NCBI GenBank assembly: GCA_035388825.1
Contig: DAOOQQ010000001.1
Coordinates: 127,014 to 191,013 of the forward strand
Origin: MWAR01 sp035388825
GTDB lineage: Bacteria; Muiribacteriota; Ozemobacteria; Ozemobacterales; Ozemobacteraceae
Length of the DNA: 64,000 nt
Direction: 5' to 3'
The notes beneath the pieces are model-generated. The model searched no databases. It had not been told where the DNA came from and was given only the letters and a program-made list of their open reading frames with translations. Within the stretch, counting starts at the first letter, position 1. Every line of letters starts with the position of its first letter. This document shows positions 9,525 to 17,488 of this stretch, piece after piece. Position numbers and translations under genes: made by a program.

Positions 9525-10802
9525 ATGACCTGGGCCTTTCGGCTGGTTCTGGGGCTTACCCTGCTTGCCTGGCTCGGAGGGGTTGGAGTATGCCCTTCGG
9601 CTTTCGCCTCCGGGATGCAAGAGATCGTTGCCTTGCTTCAGGCCGATCCGCGAAACGTGGCCGCATTGAATGCCTGGGGCATCGAACAGGCCCGGGTCGG
9701 GGATCTGATCGGTGCGATCCGCACCTGGCGCCACGCCATCGATATAGCGCCTGATTATGTTCACCTCTATAATAATATCGGAAGCGCCCTGCGCCGTCTC
9801 GGCCATGCGGACGCTTCGCTTGCCTGGTATCAGGCCAGTCTGCGCGTCCAGCCCACCTACTGGACCTGGTTCAACCTCGGCTTGCTGCACGAGGACGGCC
9901 GAAAATGGGAAGAGGCGCGTGCCGCCTATCGCGAAGCCCTGCGCTTGTGTGCGAGTTTTACGCAGGCGGAGGAGCGGCTGTGGCGGCTGAATCGAATCGC
10001 CGACGAGGCGGCGGCGAAGCCGCCGGTTGCCCTCGCGCTTCCGCCCGTCACCCCGGAACCGGTTCGGACGTCGCCGCCCCCTTCGCCGCGACCGCCCACG
10101 CCGAAGATGCGTCCGAAGCCCGAGTCAACGTCCGTCGCGAAACCTGCGCCGACGCCCGTGGATGAGCTCGAGACGCCGCCGATGGAGCAGGTGAGGCTGC
10201 CCGGGGACGATGGCGGCCAGGTGTTCCTCACCTTCGACGGCGGGGCGGATGCCGACGGCCTTGTGCCGATTCTCGAGGCCCTGCGAGGTCGGGGGCTGAA
10301 GAGCACGTTTTTCCTGACAGGTCAGTGGGTGAAATCCTACCCCGATCTCGCGCGGCGGATTCTCGCCGAGGGGCACGAGATCGCCAACCACAGCATGCGT
10401 CACCCCGATATGGCCGGCTGGGGACAGGAGAAGATCGCAGACGAGCTCGGGAAGGCCGAAGAGGCGATGAAGGCGGTGACGGGCCGGGGCTATGCGCGGT
10501 TTTTCCGGTTCCCGTTCGGGGCGCAGAACCGGCGCGTCGAAGCGATCGTCGAAGAACTGGGATACAAGCCCGTCTACTGGAACATCGACACGCTCGACTG
10601 GAAAGAGCCTTCCGTCGCCTCGATCCAACAGCGGGTGCGGTCGCGCGTCCGACGCGGCTCGGTCATCCTCCTGCATGTCGGCGGGCGGAACGGACCCAAA
10701 GCCCTGCCGCGAATGCTCGACGAGCTGCTGGCGCGCGGCTTCCGACCGGGCCGGCTTTCGGATCTCGACCCCGCGGGGATTGCCGCCCTGCCGCGCGGTT
10801 AA
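9525..10802 (+). CDS. TPR-polysaccharide deacetylase fusion
   Basis: Predicted exported NodB-type carbohydrate esterase (425 residues), likely acting on peptidoglycan or an exopolysaccharide. After the signal peptide (MTWAFRLVLGLTLLAWLGG...) come about three TPR motifs (residues 30-150), a Pro-rich linker, then the catalytic domain. Visible motifs are TFDGGAD (catalytic Asp), HSMRH (metal His pair), RFPFG, DTLDW and LLHVGG. The second Asp of the usual TFDDG is Gly here, as in PdaA-like branches. ATG 9525 is preferred over 9483 because AGGAAA lies 6 bases upstream of it and it directly precedes the signal peptide. The 3' end overlaps the convergent LOG gene by 4 bases (TTAA). Confidence 0.88.
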   Translation: MTWAFRLVLGLTLLAWLGGVGVCPSAFASGMQEIVALLQADPRNVAALNAWGIEQARVGDLIGAIRTWRHAIDIAPDYVHLYNNIGSALRRLGHADASLAWYQASLRVQPTYWTWFNLGLLHEDGRKWEEARAAYREALRLCASFTQAEERLWRLNRIADEAAAKPPVALALPPVTPEPVRTSPPPSPRPPTPKMRPKPESTSVAKPAPTPVDELETPPMEQVRLPGDDGGQVFLTFDGGADADGLVPILEALRGRGLKSTFFLTGQWVKSYPDLARRILAEGHEIANHSMRHPDMAGWGQEKIADELGKAEEAMKAVTGRGYARFFRFPFGAQNRRVEAIVEELGYKPVYWNIDTLDWKEPSVASIQQRVRSRVRRGSVILLHVGGRNGPKALPRMLDELLARGFRPGRLSDLDPAGIAALPRG

Positions 10803-11392
10803 CCGCGCATCTTCAGGCTTTTCTCGTCGACCTTCGACTCGGCGAGGAGGCGGATCGCTTCTTCCGGGGTTTGCGCCACCGAGAACAGCGACAGGTGTTC
10901 GGCCCGGATCGTCCGGCACTCGATGCCGTGTTTCATGAACTCGATCAGGGGATTATAATATCCATCGGTATTCATCAGCACGATCGGCTTCGCGTGGCGG
11001 CCGAGTTGCTTGTTGACCAGGGTGTCGAACAGCTCGTCGAGGGTTCCCATGCCGCCTGGCAGGACGATGAACGCCCCGGATCGCTCGATCATCTTCGTCT
11101 TGCGGGCCGCCATGTCCCGGACGACGACGGTTTCGTCCTGGCCGTCGGCGTTCGCGATGCCGCGTTCGAGCATGAACTCTGGCACGATACCGATGACGCG
11201 GCCGCCCGCCGTCTTGTGGGCGTCGGCCACGACCTTCATCAGGCCGCAGGTCGTGCCGCCATAGACGAGGTCGAGGCCGTTTTCGGCGAGAAGCGCCCCG
11301 ACACGGCGGCCGTCTTCCCGGATGCGCTCCGAGACGTCGGCGCTCGAGGCGCAGTAGATGCACACCGCAGATGGTTTGAGATGTTTCGTCAT
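10799..11392 (-). CDS. LOG family protein (cytokinin riboside 5'-monophosphate phosphoribohydrolase-like)
   Basis: A 197-residue Rossmann-fold protein of the TIGR00730/LOG family, which hydrolyses nucleoside 5'-monophosphates to the base and ribose 5-phosphate. The signature PGGMGTLDELFD and the upstream RKTKM stretch are intact, and the N-terminus CIYCASS matches the family's first strand. The frame extends 49 codons further upstream, but that part resembles no LOG protein and would run into the glyS promoter, so ATG 11392 is chosen. The gene is convergent with the deacetylase, sharing the palindrome TTAA as both stop codons. The glyS promoter lies in the divergent region. Confidence 0.85.
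   Translation of the reverse strand: MTKHLKPSAVCIYCASSADVSERIREDGRRVGALLAENGLDLVYGGTTCGLMKVVADAHKTAGGRVIGIVPEFMLERGIANADGQDETVVVRDMAARKTKMIERSGAFIVLPGGMGTLDELFDTLVNKQLGRHAKPIVLMNTDGYYNPLIEFMKHGIECRTIRAEHLSLFSVAQTPEEAIRLLAESKVDEKSLKMRG
10958..10971. repeat. ATA-N8-TAT site 3
   Basis: Spacer TCCATCGG, in the LOG gene, in codons for NTDGYYN. Confidence 0.6.
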
Positions 11393-11442
11393 GGCCGGGA
11401 TCATACCCTCCCCCAGCCGGCCTGTAAAGATGCTGCGGGTTC

Positions 11443-11471
11443 TTGCCAGAGACCGGGCGCGCCCGTATAAT
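11443..11471 (+). promoter_or_regulatory. Sigma70-type promoter of glyS
   Basis: TTGCCA, a 17-base spacer, then a perfect TATAAT. It lies 95 bases upstream of the glycyl-tRNA synthetase start. Confidence 0.75.
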
Positions 11472-11530
11472 GGCGGCGCGGCGCGATCCGGCCCGCACGA
11501 GTGCGGAAGCCCGGAACGCCGGTTCCAGCC

Positions 11531-11558
11531 AACAGCCAACAGCCAACAGACAACAGGA
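11531..11558 (+). repeat. Heptamer tandem repeat in the glyS leader
   Basis: Four consecutive heptamers (AACAGCC, AACAGCC, AACAGAC, AACAGGA). The last one forms the Shine-Dalgarno AGGAG of glyS. Slippage would alter leader length. Confidence 0.7.
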
Positions 11559-11565
11559 GCAGACC

Positions 11566-12942
11566 ATGGCAGATCTCGACACCATCATTTCCCTGTGCAA
11601 ACGCCGCGGGTTCCTCTTCCAGGGCAGCGACCAGTACGGTGGCCTGCAGGGCACGTGGGATTACGGCCCGCTCGGGGTCGAGCTGAAGAACAACGTGAAG
11701 CGGGCCTGGTGGCGCCGCATGGTTTACGAGCGCGACGACATGGAAGGCCTCGACTGCTCCATTCTCATGAACCGTCTCGTGCTCAAATACAGCGGCCACG
11801 AGGACACGTTCTCCGACCCGATGGTCGACTGCCGCAAGTGCAAGCGCCGGTTCCGCGCCGACCAGGTCGACCCGAACGAGAAGTGCGCCGAGGGCGGCGC
11901 CCACGACCTGACCGAGCCGCGCCCCTTCAACCTGATGTTCAAGACCACGGTCGGCCCCGTCGCCGACGACTCGAATATCGCCTACCTGCGGCCCGAGACG
12001 GCCCAGGGCATCTTCGTGAACTTCAAGAACGTGCTCGACTCGACGAACCGCAAGGTGCCGTTCGGCATCGCCCAGATCGGCAAGGCGTTCCGCAACGAGA
12101 TCACCCCGAAGAACTTCATCTTCCGCGTGCGCGAGTTCGAGCAGATGGAGATCGAGTTTTTCGTGAAGCCCGGCACCGATGACGAGTGGCATGCCCGCTG
12201 GGTCGACGAGCGGTTCAACTGGTATATCCAGCTCGGCATCAACCCGGAAAATCTGCGCAAGCTCGCCCAGAAGCCCGAAGAACTGGCCCACTACGCGAAA
12301 GCCACGACCGACATCCTGTACCGCTTCTTCCCCGAGCGGCCCGACGAGTCCCGGCAGTTCGACGAGGTCGAGGGCGTCGCGAACCGCACCTCGTTCGACC
12401 TCACCTGCCACAGCAAGGGTGGCAAGCTGGTCCTGAAGGACGGCCGCGAGATCCCGAACGAGCACGCCGTCAACAAGCTGACCTGGTTCGACCACGAGAC
12501 CAATCAACATATCGTTCCATATGTCATCGAACCCTCGGCCGGCGTCGACCGCGCCACCCTCGCCTTCCTGATGGACTCGTATCACGAGGAGACGGTGAAC
12601 GACGACAAGCGCGTCGTGCTGCGCCTGCACCCCGAGCTCGCCCCCATCAAGGTCGCCGTGCTGCCGCTCAAGAAGAACCACGACGGGATCGTCTCGACGG
12701 CGAAGGAGATCAAGAAGAGCCTGATGCGCAACGGCTGGCGCACCGTCTACGACGACACCGCAGGCATCGGCAAACTGTACCGGCGCCAGGACGAGGTCGG
12801 CACGCCGTTCTGCATCACCGTCGATTTCCAGACGCTCGAAGACAAGACGGTCACGGTGCGGGACCGCAACACCATGGCGCAGGACCGCGTCGCCATCGAC
12901 CAGTTGCAGAGCTACCTGGCCCCCCGCCTCGGCACCTGCTGA
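11566..12942 (+). CDS. glyS: Glycyl-tRNA synthetase (dimeric type)
   Basis: Charges tRNA-Gly with glycine in the cytoplasm. The 458-residue length and organisation match the alpha2, eukaryote/archaea-like GlyRS rather than the GlyQ/GlyS tetramer. The N-terminus has the class II signature YGGLQGTWDYGPLG. A Cys pair follows in DCRKCKRRF. Motif 2 is FRNEITPKNFIFR, followed by REFEQMEIEFF. Motif 3 lies around PSAGVDRATLAFL, and the C-terminal anticodon-binding domain starts near KVAVLPLKKNHDG. The frame starts earlier, but ATG 11566 has AGGAG 6 bases upstream and begins the conserved MADLDTIISLCKRRG. It is followed by a strong hairpin. Confidence 0.95.
   Translation: MADLDTIISLCKRRGFLFQGSDQYGGLQGTWDYGPLGVELKNNVKRAWWRRMVYERDDMEGLDCSILMNRLVLKYSGHEDTFSDPMVDCRKCKRRFRADQVDPNEKCAEGGAHDLTEPRPFNLMFKTTVGPVADDSNIAYLRPETAQGIFVNFKNVLDSTNRKVPFGIAQIGKAFRNEITPKNFIFRVREFEQMEIEFFVKPGTDDEWHARWVDERFNWYIQLGINPENLRKLAQKPEELAHYAKATTDILYRFFPERPDESRQFDEVEGVANRTSFDLTCHSKGGKLVLKDGREIPNEHAVNKLTWFDHETNQHIVPYVIEPSAGVDRATLAFLMDSYHEETVNDDKRVVLRLHPELAPIKVAVLPLKKNHDGIVSTAKEIKKSLMRNGWRTVYDDTAGIGKLYRRQDEVGTPFCITVDFQTLEDKTVTVRDRNTMAQDRVAIDQLQSYLAPRLGTC
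12509..12522. repeat. ATA-N8-TAT site 4
   Basis: Spacer TCGTTCCA, in glyS (codons CAT ATC GTT CCA TAT). Confidence 0.6.
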
Positions 12943-12959
12943 GCGAATCGGTTCATCCG

Positions 12960-12993
12960 CGGCCGTCGCCCGTTCGGGCGGCGGCCGTTTCTC
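12960..12993 (+). terminator. Intrinsic terminator after glyS
   Basis: A 12-bp GC-rich stem (one G-T pair) closes a GTTC loop between 12960 and 12987, followed by TTTCTC. It begins 17 bases after the glyS stop. Confidence 0.6.
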
Positions 12994-13019
12994 GAAACAG
13001 GAGCCGGAGTGATTTGCAG

Positions 13020-13880
13020 ATGAACGCAGACTGTTGCAGGGGCCTGTTCCTTGGCGACATGCGAGAAACGGCGGCGCGGCTTCCGAAACATGCGTTCCGG
13101 CTGATCTACCTCGATCCGCCGTTCCTGACCGGGAAGGAGCGGGTCGGGACCCGGTCGGAATGGCGTTACCCGGATGCGTGGCCCGGGCGTCTCTCGTCGT
13201 ATCTTCCCTGGCTGCGTGATCGGCTGGAAGCCGTTCTTCCGCTTCTCGTGCCGTCCGGGAGCCTGGTGCTGCACCTGGATTATCATACCGTTCACTATGC
13301 AAAAGTGATGCTCGATGGATTGATGGGCGAGGCTGCGTTCGTGAACGAGATCGTCTGGCATTACACGGGCGGCGGCCGGTCCCGCAGCAGATTTTCGGGC
13401 AAGCATGACACGCTTCTCTGGTATGCGGCAGGCTCAAAGCCGTATTTCGACGTGGACGCCGTGCGGGTTCCTTACAAGGCCGATTCCGGCTTTCTGCTGC
13501 GGGGCATGACGTCGAAAAGCGGGAAGAGGTACCGGGCACACCCCCTCGGAACCCCGATCGACGACGTCTGGAACCTTCCGATCATCAACCCGAACTCGCC
13601 GGAGCGGGTCGGATACCCGACGCAGAAGCCCCTGGCCCTGCTGGAGCGGATCATCGGCGCTCTGAGCGGGCGGGGCGAGCTGATCGGGGATTTCTGCTGC
13701 GGGAGCGGCACGACGCTGGTCGCGGCCGAGCGGCTGGGCCGGAACTGGGCGGGTGGCGACGTGTCGCGGGATGCGGTGGCCTGCACGGCTCGCCGGCTGG
13801 AAGAGGCTGGTTGCACGGGGGTGAGGATCCTCGCCCCGGATCGTGATACCATGGAGGCGGAGCCGACGGGGAGAGCGTGA
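13020..13880 (+). CDS. Orphan DNA methyltransferase, beta-class N4-cytosine/N6-adenine type
   Basis: A 286-residue SAM-dependent amino-methyltransferase. Motif IV (LDPPF) is near residue 28, and the SAM-binding motif (GDFCCGSGTTLVAAERLG) is near residue 225. DPPF preceding FCCGSGT defines the beta order, with the target-recognition region between them. Other conserved parts are GSLVLHLDYH, the TGGGRSRSRFSGKHD block and YPTQKPLALLERI. No restriction endonuclease gene is adjacent, so a solitary regulatory or maintenance methylase is likely. The start is the ATG at 13020, within a GCAGATGAACGCAGA stretch; the frame continues upstream through glyS in another phase but that is a shadow. The recognition site cannot be read from sequence. 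Confidence 0.85.
   Translation: MNADCCRGLFLGDMRETAARLPKHAFRLIYLDPPFLTGKERVGTRSEWRYPDAWPGRLSSYLPWLRDRLEAVLPLLVPSGSLVLHLDYHTVHYAKVMLDGLMGEAAFVNEIVWHYTGGGRSRSRFSGKHDTLLWYAAGSKPYFDVDAVRVPYKADSGFLLRGMTSKSGKRYRAHPLGTPIDDVWNLPIINPNSPERVGYPTQKPLALLERIIGALSGRGELIGDFCCGSGTTLVAAERLGRNWAGGDVSRDAVACTARRLEEAGCTGVRILAPDRDTMEAEPTGRA
13285..13298. repeat. ATA-N8-TAT site 5
   Basis: Spacer CCGTTCAC, in the methyltransferase gene (CAT ACC GTT CAC TAT). Confidence 0.6.
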
Positions 13881-13910
13881 GCCCGGCGGCGGACAAGGAG
13901 GAGAGGACGC

Positions 13911-15035
13911 ATGTCTGAAGCCCGAAAACGGATCCTGGCCATGCTGGCGGAGGGAAAGATCACGGTCGACCAGTCGGAAGAGCTGCTGGCGGCCCTGGAC
14001 AGCGACGAAAAGAAGAACGCCGAGCCGGTCGCGGAGGCCAAGGCCGCGCCAGGCCGGCCGCCGATCACCGAAGAGATCTCGAAGTTCGCCGAGAACATGC
14101 AGAAGACGATGCGCGATGCGATGCGCAAGGTCGAGCCGCCCAGCCGCGAGCTGAAGAGCCGGCTGAAGGAGTTCGGCAACTGGATGCAGACGATGGTGGG
14201 ATCGGCCGTCGACGAGTTCGCGCACATGCGCGGTCAGCCGCTCGACGGGGTCGAGATCGACGTCGATCTGCCCGAGCCGGAGGGCTTTTCGGGCTGCCGG
14301 CGGTGTCGTATCGAGAATCTGTTCGGCTCGATCCGGGTGCTCGAGGGCGCCGCTTTCGCCCTGCGCGTGCGGGGCCGGATCAGCCGGTCGGCCCTCGGCA
14401 CGGTGACGCCCACCGTCTGGTTCCGGGAGAACGCCTTCCGGATCGAGCAGGATGCGGCACGGATCGGCATCAGCCGCCAGGCCCCCGTCAAAGCCGTTCT
14501 CGAAATGGAGCTGACGCTCCCGAAGGGGTTCAGGGTCGAGGCAGAGAGTGACTCGGCCTCGGTCAAGATCTCCGGGAACTTCACGGCCGGCCAGATCCAG
14601 ACGATCAGCGGCGATGTCGCGCTGCGGCATGTCGTGTTCGAGGACGGCGGGGTCGACACGGTGAGCGGGGACATCTCGCTCGAGGGGGGCGCCCTCCGGG
14701 GCAAACTCCGGACGACCTCCGGCAACGTGATTCTCAAGGGCGTCCGGCTTTCCGACATGCGGATCCATACGATTTCGGGCGATGTGCTGGTGACCGAACC
14801 GGAGCTCGGGGACGGGACGCCGGTCTCCGTCGAGACGACCTCGGGGGACGTCACCTTCGAGCGGCCGCAGGGCGCCTGGAGCCGCATCGAAGCCGGAACG
14901 CGGACGGGCGACATGGAGATTCGGTGGCAGGGCGTTTCCCGGCAGCCGGGCGGCGCGGGAACCGTGGTCGAGTCGGGAACGCCTGGCGCGGCCTTCCAGA
15001 TCCAGAGCACGAGCGGCGACATCACCCTGGTCTGA
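13911..15035 (+). CDS. SHOCT-like N-terminal domain plus DUF4097 beta-solenoid (LiaX/YvlB-like)
   Basis: A 374-residue protein with no signal peptide. Residues 1-32 (RILAMLAEGKITVDQSEELL) form the short helical hairpin typical of the SHOCT-like domain in YvlB/LiaX proteins. The C-terminal half (about 215-374) is a repeated TISGDV/TTSGNV/STSGDI pattern, the DUF4097 right-handed beta-solenoid signature. Members are linked to envelope-stress responses in Firmicutes; the role here is inferred only. An excellent AGGAGGAG lies upstream of the ATG. It starts 30 bases after the methyltransferase gene and is probably co-transcribed with the coiled-coil gene downstream. Confidence 0.8.
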   Translation: MSEARKRILAMLAEGKITVDQSEELLAALDSDEKKNAEPVAEAKAAPGRPPITEEISKFAENMQKTMRDAMRKVEPPSRELKSRLKEFGNWMQTMVGSAVDEFAHMRGQPLDGVEIDVDLPEPEGFSGCRRCRIENLFGSIRVLEGAAFALRVRGRISRSALGTVTPTVWFRENAFRIEQDAARIGISRQAPVKAVLEMELTLPKGFRVEAESDSASVKISGNFTAGQIQTISGDVALRHVVFEDGGVDTVSGDISLEGGALRGKLRTTSGNVILKGVRLSDMRIHTISGDVLVTEPELGDGTPVSVETTSGDVTFERPQGAWSRIEAGTRTGDMEIRWQGVSRQPGGAGTVVESGTPGAAFQIQSTSGDITLV

Positions 15036-15071
15036 CAACGAACATCATCACAGCATCGTCGGGGGAACCTC

Positions 15072-15695
15072 ATGGATACCGTATCAGCCATTCTTTTCGT
15101 TCTCGTCATCACGGCTCTTTTCACGATCGGCGCGAAGATCGGGCTCTACTTCAAGAACCGCGAGATCGCGATGATCCGCGACCAGACGGAGCGGGAGCTG
15201 AAGGCGGTGAAATCCGAGCATGAAGGTGCCCGGGCGAGCCTGTCGGAGGATCTGTACAAGCAGTCGAAGCGGATCGAGGAGTCGTTCAAGCTGAAACTCG
15301 ACGAGAAGGACGAGCAGATCCGCTCGCTGCTCGCCGAGCTCGAGTCGCTGAAAGCCTGGAAGCAGGAGATGGGGCTCAAGCTCGCCGAGTTCAAGGGAGC
15401 CTCGCAGGGCAACCCGCAGATGCTGATCTACAAACTTCTCGAGCACAACCAGAAGCTGAATGCCGCGCTGGTGTCGAAGTGGGGGACCATCGAAAAGCAG
15501 TTGTCGGATGATCTGAAGCGCACGATGGATCAGCTGTCGAAAATGTTCGCCGAGGCCGAGGCGCTGCATCGGGACGGGCTCGAGATCATCTCGATCTACG
15601 AGTCGCGGCTTCCCGAGGAGATGAAGCGGCAGGTGCGGGAGGAGATGCTCAAGCTGCCGTCGGCTTCGAACGCGCCCCAGCTTCCGGGCTGCTGA
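15072..15695 (+). CDS. Membrane-anchored coiled-coil protein
   Basis: No family recognised. This 207-residue protein has one N-terminal membrane segment (ISAILFVLVITALFTIGAKIGLYF), then a long charged heptad-like coiled coil (residues 30-110), a central block QGNPQMLIYKLLEHNQKL and a second helical region. The topology suggests a membrane-tethered scaffold facing the cytoplasm. It lies 36 bases after the DUF4097-like gene in the same direction, so the two may act together in envelope maintenance. It ends 6 bases before the convergent YpsA-like gene. Confidence 0.65.
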   Translation: MDTVSAILFVLVITALFTIGAKIGLYFKNREIAMIRDQTERELKAVKSEHEGARASLSEDLYKQSKRIEESFKLKLDEKDEQIRSLLAELESLKAWKQEMGLKLAEFKGASQGNPQMLIYKLLEHNQKLNAALVSKWGTIEKQLSDDLKRTMDQLSKMFAEAEALHRDGLEIISIYESRLPEEMKRQVREEMLKLPSASNAPQLPGC

Positions 15696-15701
15696 GGCTT
15701 C

Positions 15702-16268
15702 TCAGGAGGCAATCCCGGGCAGGCGCGGGGTGCGCGGACGTGGTGGCGGCCAGGCCGGCACCTCTTCTGCCGACGAAGGCGGAATCAGCACGTTTCGCAG
15801 GATGAGGCGGACGTTCCGCCCCAGGCCCGGTGCCTCGGACGCGCGCGGGCCAGCGATGTTCAATACCTTGGGATGTATTGTCCGGAGCCAGGCGAGAACG
15901 ACCTGACAGGCTGCGGCTCCAGGCACCTTTTTCAGATCGATGACGAGAACCGGCCGCCTCAGACGGATCGCCAGTTCGACCGTCAGGCGGGTGCCGCCCG
16001 CCGGTTCGCCGCGCGTGAAGACCAGAGTTGCGTCGGAATCCCGGATGTTGAGACGCGTGCGGTGCGGGTAGGCCGGCGTCTGCGTCTCGACGAGAGGATA
16101 CCGTGCCGGAATTGCGCCCCGGGCGCTCCGTCGCCCGGCCGGGCACCAGCCTCCGGCGGGGATGCCAAGCTCGAGCGCGACGTCGAGCCCCGCCCGGTCG
16201 ACCCCGGTCTGGCCGCCGGAAATAAGACGGTATAAAATATATTTATTGATATTATTGCTGTCTGTCAT
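15702..16268 (-). CDS. YpsA-like Rossmann protein (putative molybdenum carrier family)
   Basis: A 188-residue protein with the family's glycine-rich opening ISGGQTGVDRAGLDVALE and the downstream GGWCPAGRRSA and DSDATLVFTRGEPAGGT blocks. These define the 'putative molybdenum carrier' / cpYpsA group of SLOG-like nucleotide-binding proteins. Members are predicted to bind a nucleotide or nucleotide-derived ligand; the molybdenum link is historical and weak. The first 15 codons form an AT-rich island (AAT, ATT, TTA, TAT) unlike the rest of the gene, and carry one ATA-N8-TAT site. No clear ribosome binding site is visible. Confidence 0.75.
   Translation of the reverse strand: MTDSNNINKYILYRLISGGQTGVDRAGLDVALELGIPAGGWCPAGRRSARGAIPARYPLVETQTPAYPHRTRLNIRDSDATLVFTRGEPAGGTRLTVELAIRLRRPVLVIDLKKVPGAAACQVVLAWLRTIHPKVLNIAGPRASEAPGLGRNVRLILRNVLIPPSSAEEVPAWPPPRPRTPRLPGIAS
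16239..16252. repeat. ATA-N8-TAT site 6
   Basis: Spacer TTTATTGA, at the AT-rich 5' end of the YpsA-like gene. Confidence 0.55.
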
Positions 16269-16341
16269 TCGCGTCGTTCGTCCGCTCGTCAGGATACCTC
16301 CGGCCGACGGGGGCCGTCGATGGATGTCCCATCGGCGCCGG

Positions 16342-16812
16342 TCAGGCGGCGGCGAGCCGGTAGTCGGTGATGCGGTCGGGCCACTGACCGGCTTCGAGCG
16401 GGGGCAGATCGAGCCGTTCGAACAGAGGGTTCAGCAGATCGAGCCGGTCGGGGTGGCAGGCGGTCAGGCGCTTCCACAGATCGGTCCGAAGGTCGACCGC
16501 GGCGCTCCGGAACAGTTCGCAGAGAAGCTCGGATGATTCACAGGAAACCATCGTGTCGAGCGTGTGGTGTGCGGTGTCGAGGGCGAACTCGTCGTGTCGG
16601 GGAAGTCCGGTGATGACGTGGGCATCCTGCGGGCACGGGTGAAGCCCTGTTCGTTGCGGGCAGGATGCGCATTCCCGGAGAGGATCGAACGAGGCGGTGG
16701 CGACGAACCCGCTTCCGCTGGCGGCGTGGGGGCATGCCGGGGTCGCGCATCGCAGGGCTCCGACCGGGGAGGGCGAAGCGGCACGGAGTCGGCACTGAAG
16801 GCAGCACATCAT
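16342..16812 (-). CDS. Cys-rich protein, paralogue A
   Basis: Unknown function. The 156-residue protein starts MMCCLQC and has about nine Cys and several His in the first 65 residues, suggesting a bound metal. A helical region follows, containing AHVITGLPRHDEF and DLWKRL...LLNPLFERLDLPPL. It aligns over most of its length with the next gene upstream, so the two arose by tandem duplication. The frame allows a start at 16821, but AAGGAGG abuts that codon with no spacing and gives a 9-base spacing to ATG 16812, which reproduces the MMCC start of the paralogue. It lies about 20 bases downstream of paralogue B, in one operon. Confidence 0.6.
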   Translation of the reverse strand: MMCCLQCRLRAASPSPVGALRCATPACPHAASGSGFVATASFDPLRECASCPQRTGLHPCPQDAHVITGLPRHDEFALDTAHHTLDTMVSCESSELLCELFRSAAVDLRTDLWKRLTACHPDRLDLLNPLFERLDLPPLEAGQWPDRITDYRLAAA

Positions 16813-16832
16813 GGGTTTCATCCTCCTTTGGG

Positions 16833-17357
16833 TCAGCAGGCGGCGATGGCCGCGCGGGAGCGCCCGTTCGACCAGGGCTGGGGCGGTTCGCGATCGGGCG
16901 GGAAGAGAAAGCGTCCGACATACGGGTTGCCGATCAGGGCTTCCCGATACAGATGCTCACGAGGGCCGAGGCCTTGCAGCGAAGGTACCGGCGACAGGCC
17001 GGCGGCGGCGAACACCGGGTTGAGCATCCAGAGAATGCGGGGTTCGAACTCGTGCAGACGGTCCCACAGCCGGCGACGGAGTTCGGGTGTCGCGGCATGC
17101 AACAGCGAGAGAAGCAGCGCGCGGTCGCGCCGGAGGCAGGCCGTCTCGAACGTATACTCGGCGAGCCGCACCGCAAGCGGGTGTTCCTGATACAGGCGGG
17201 TGATGACGAACGTGTCCTGGAAGCAGCGCTCGCGCACAGTGCGGGCGCAGTAGCCGTCGGAGCAGACGTGGCCGGAGACCGTGCAGACGGGGTTGGGGCA
17301 ACGTTCGACCGCGGAGCCGAGAGTCGGGTGGAACGGGCACTCGTTGCAGCACATCAT
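16833..17357 (-). CDS. Cys-rich protein, paralogue B
   Basis: Unknown function, 174 residues. It opens MMCCNECPFHP and carries further Cys in CPNPVC, GHVC, YCAR and RCFQD, a likely zinc-binding N-terminus. The second half shares DTFVITRL, RRRLWDRL and WMLNPVFAAAGLSPV with paralogue A, in the same order and spacing. A well-placed AAGGAGAG precedes the ATG. The gene is first in a two-gene minus-strand unit and is divergent from the unknown gene at 17489, with 131 bases between. Nothing suggests mobile origin, as GC is typical. Confidence 0.6.
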   Translation of the reverse strand: MMCCNECPFHPTLGSAVERCPNPVCTVSGHVCSDGYCARTVRERCFQDTFVITRLYQEHPLAVRLAEYTFETACLRRDRALLLSLLHAATPELRRRLWDRLHEFEPRILWMLNPVFAAAGLSPVPSLQGLGPREHLYREALIGNPYVGRFLFPPDREPPQPWSNGRSRAAIAAC

Positions 17358-17428
17358 GTCATCTCTCCTTTTCGAACCTCGTGTTCACCCGGGCATCGGT
17401 CGGCGGGGGGCAACGGGGAAAAAGATCG

Positions 17429-17458
17429 TGGAAATTTTTGTGCAACCCTCGCTATACT
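17429..17458 (+). promoter_or_regulatory. Candidate promoter of the 17489 gene
   Basis: TGGAAA (4/6 match to -35), an 18-base spacer and TATACT, about 30 bases before the start codon. Confidence 0.45.
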
Positions 17459-17488
17459 TGAAAGAGATACGAGAGAGAGAGGCAGATC

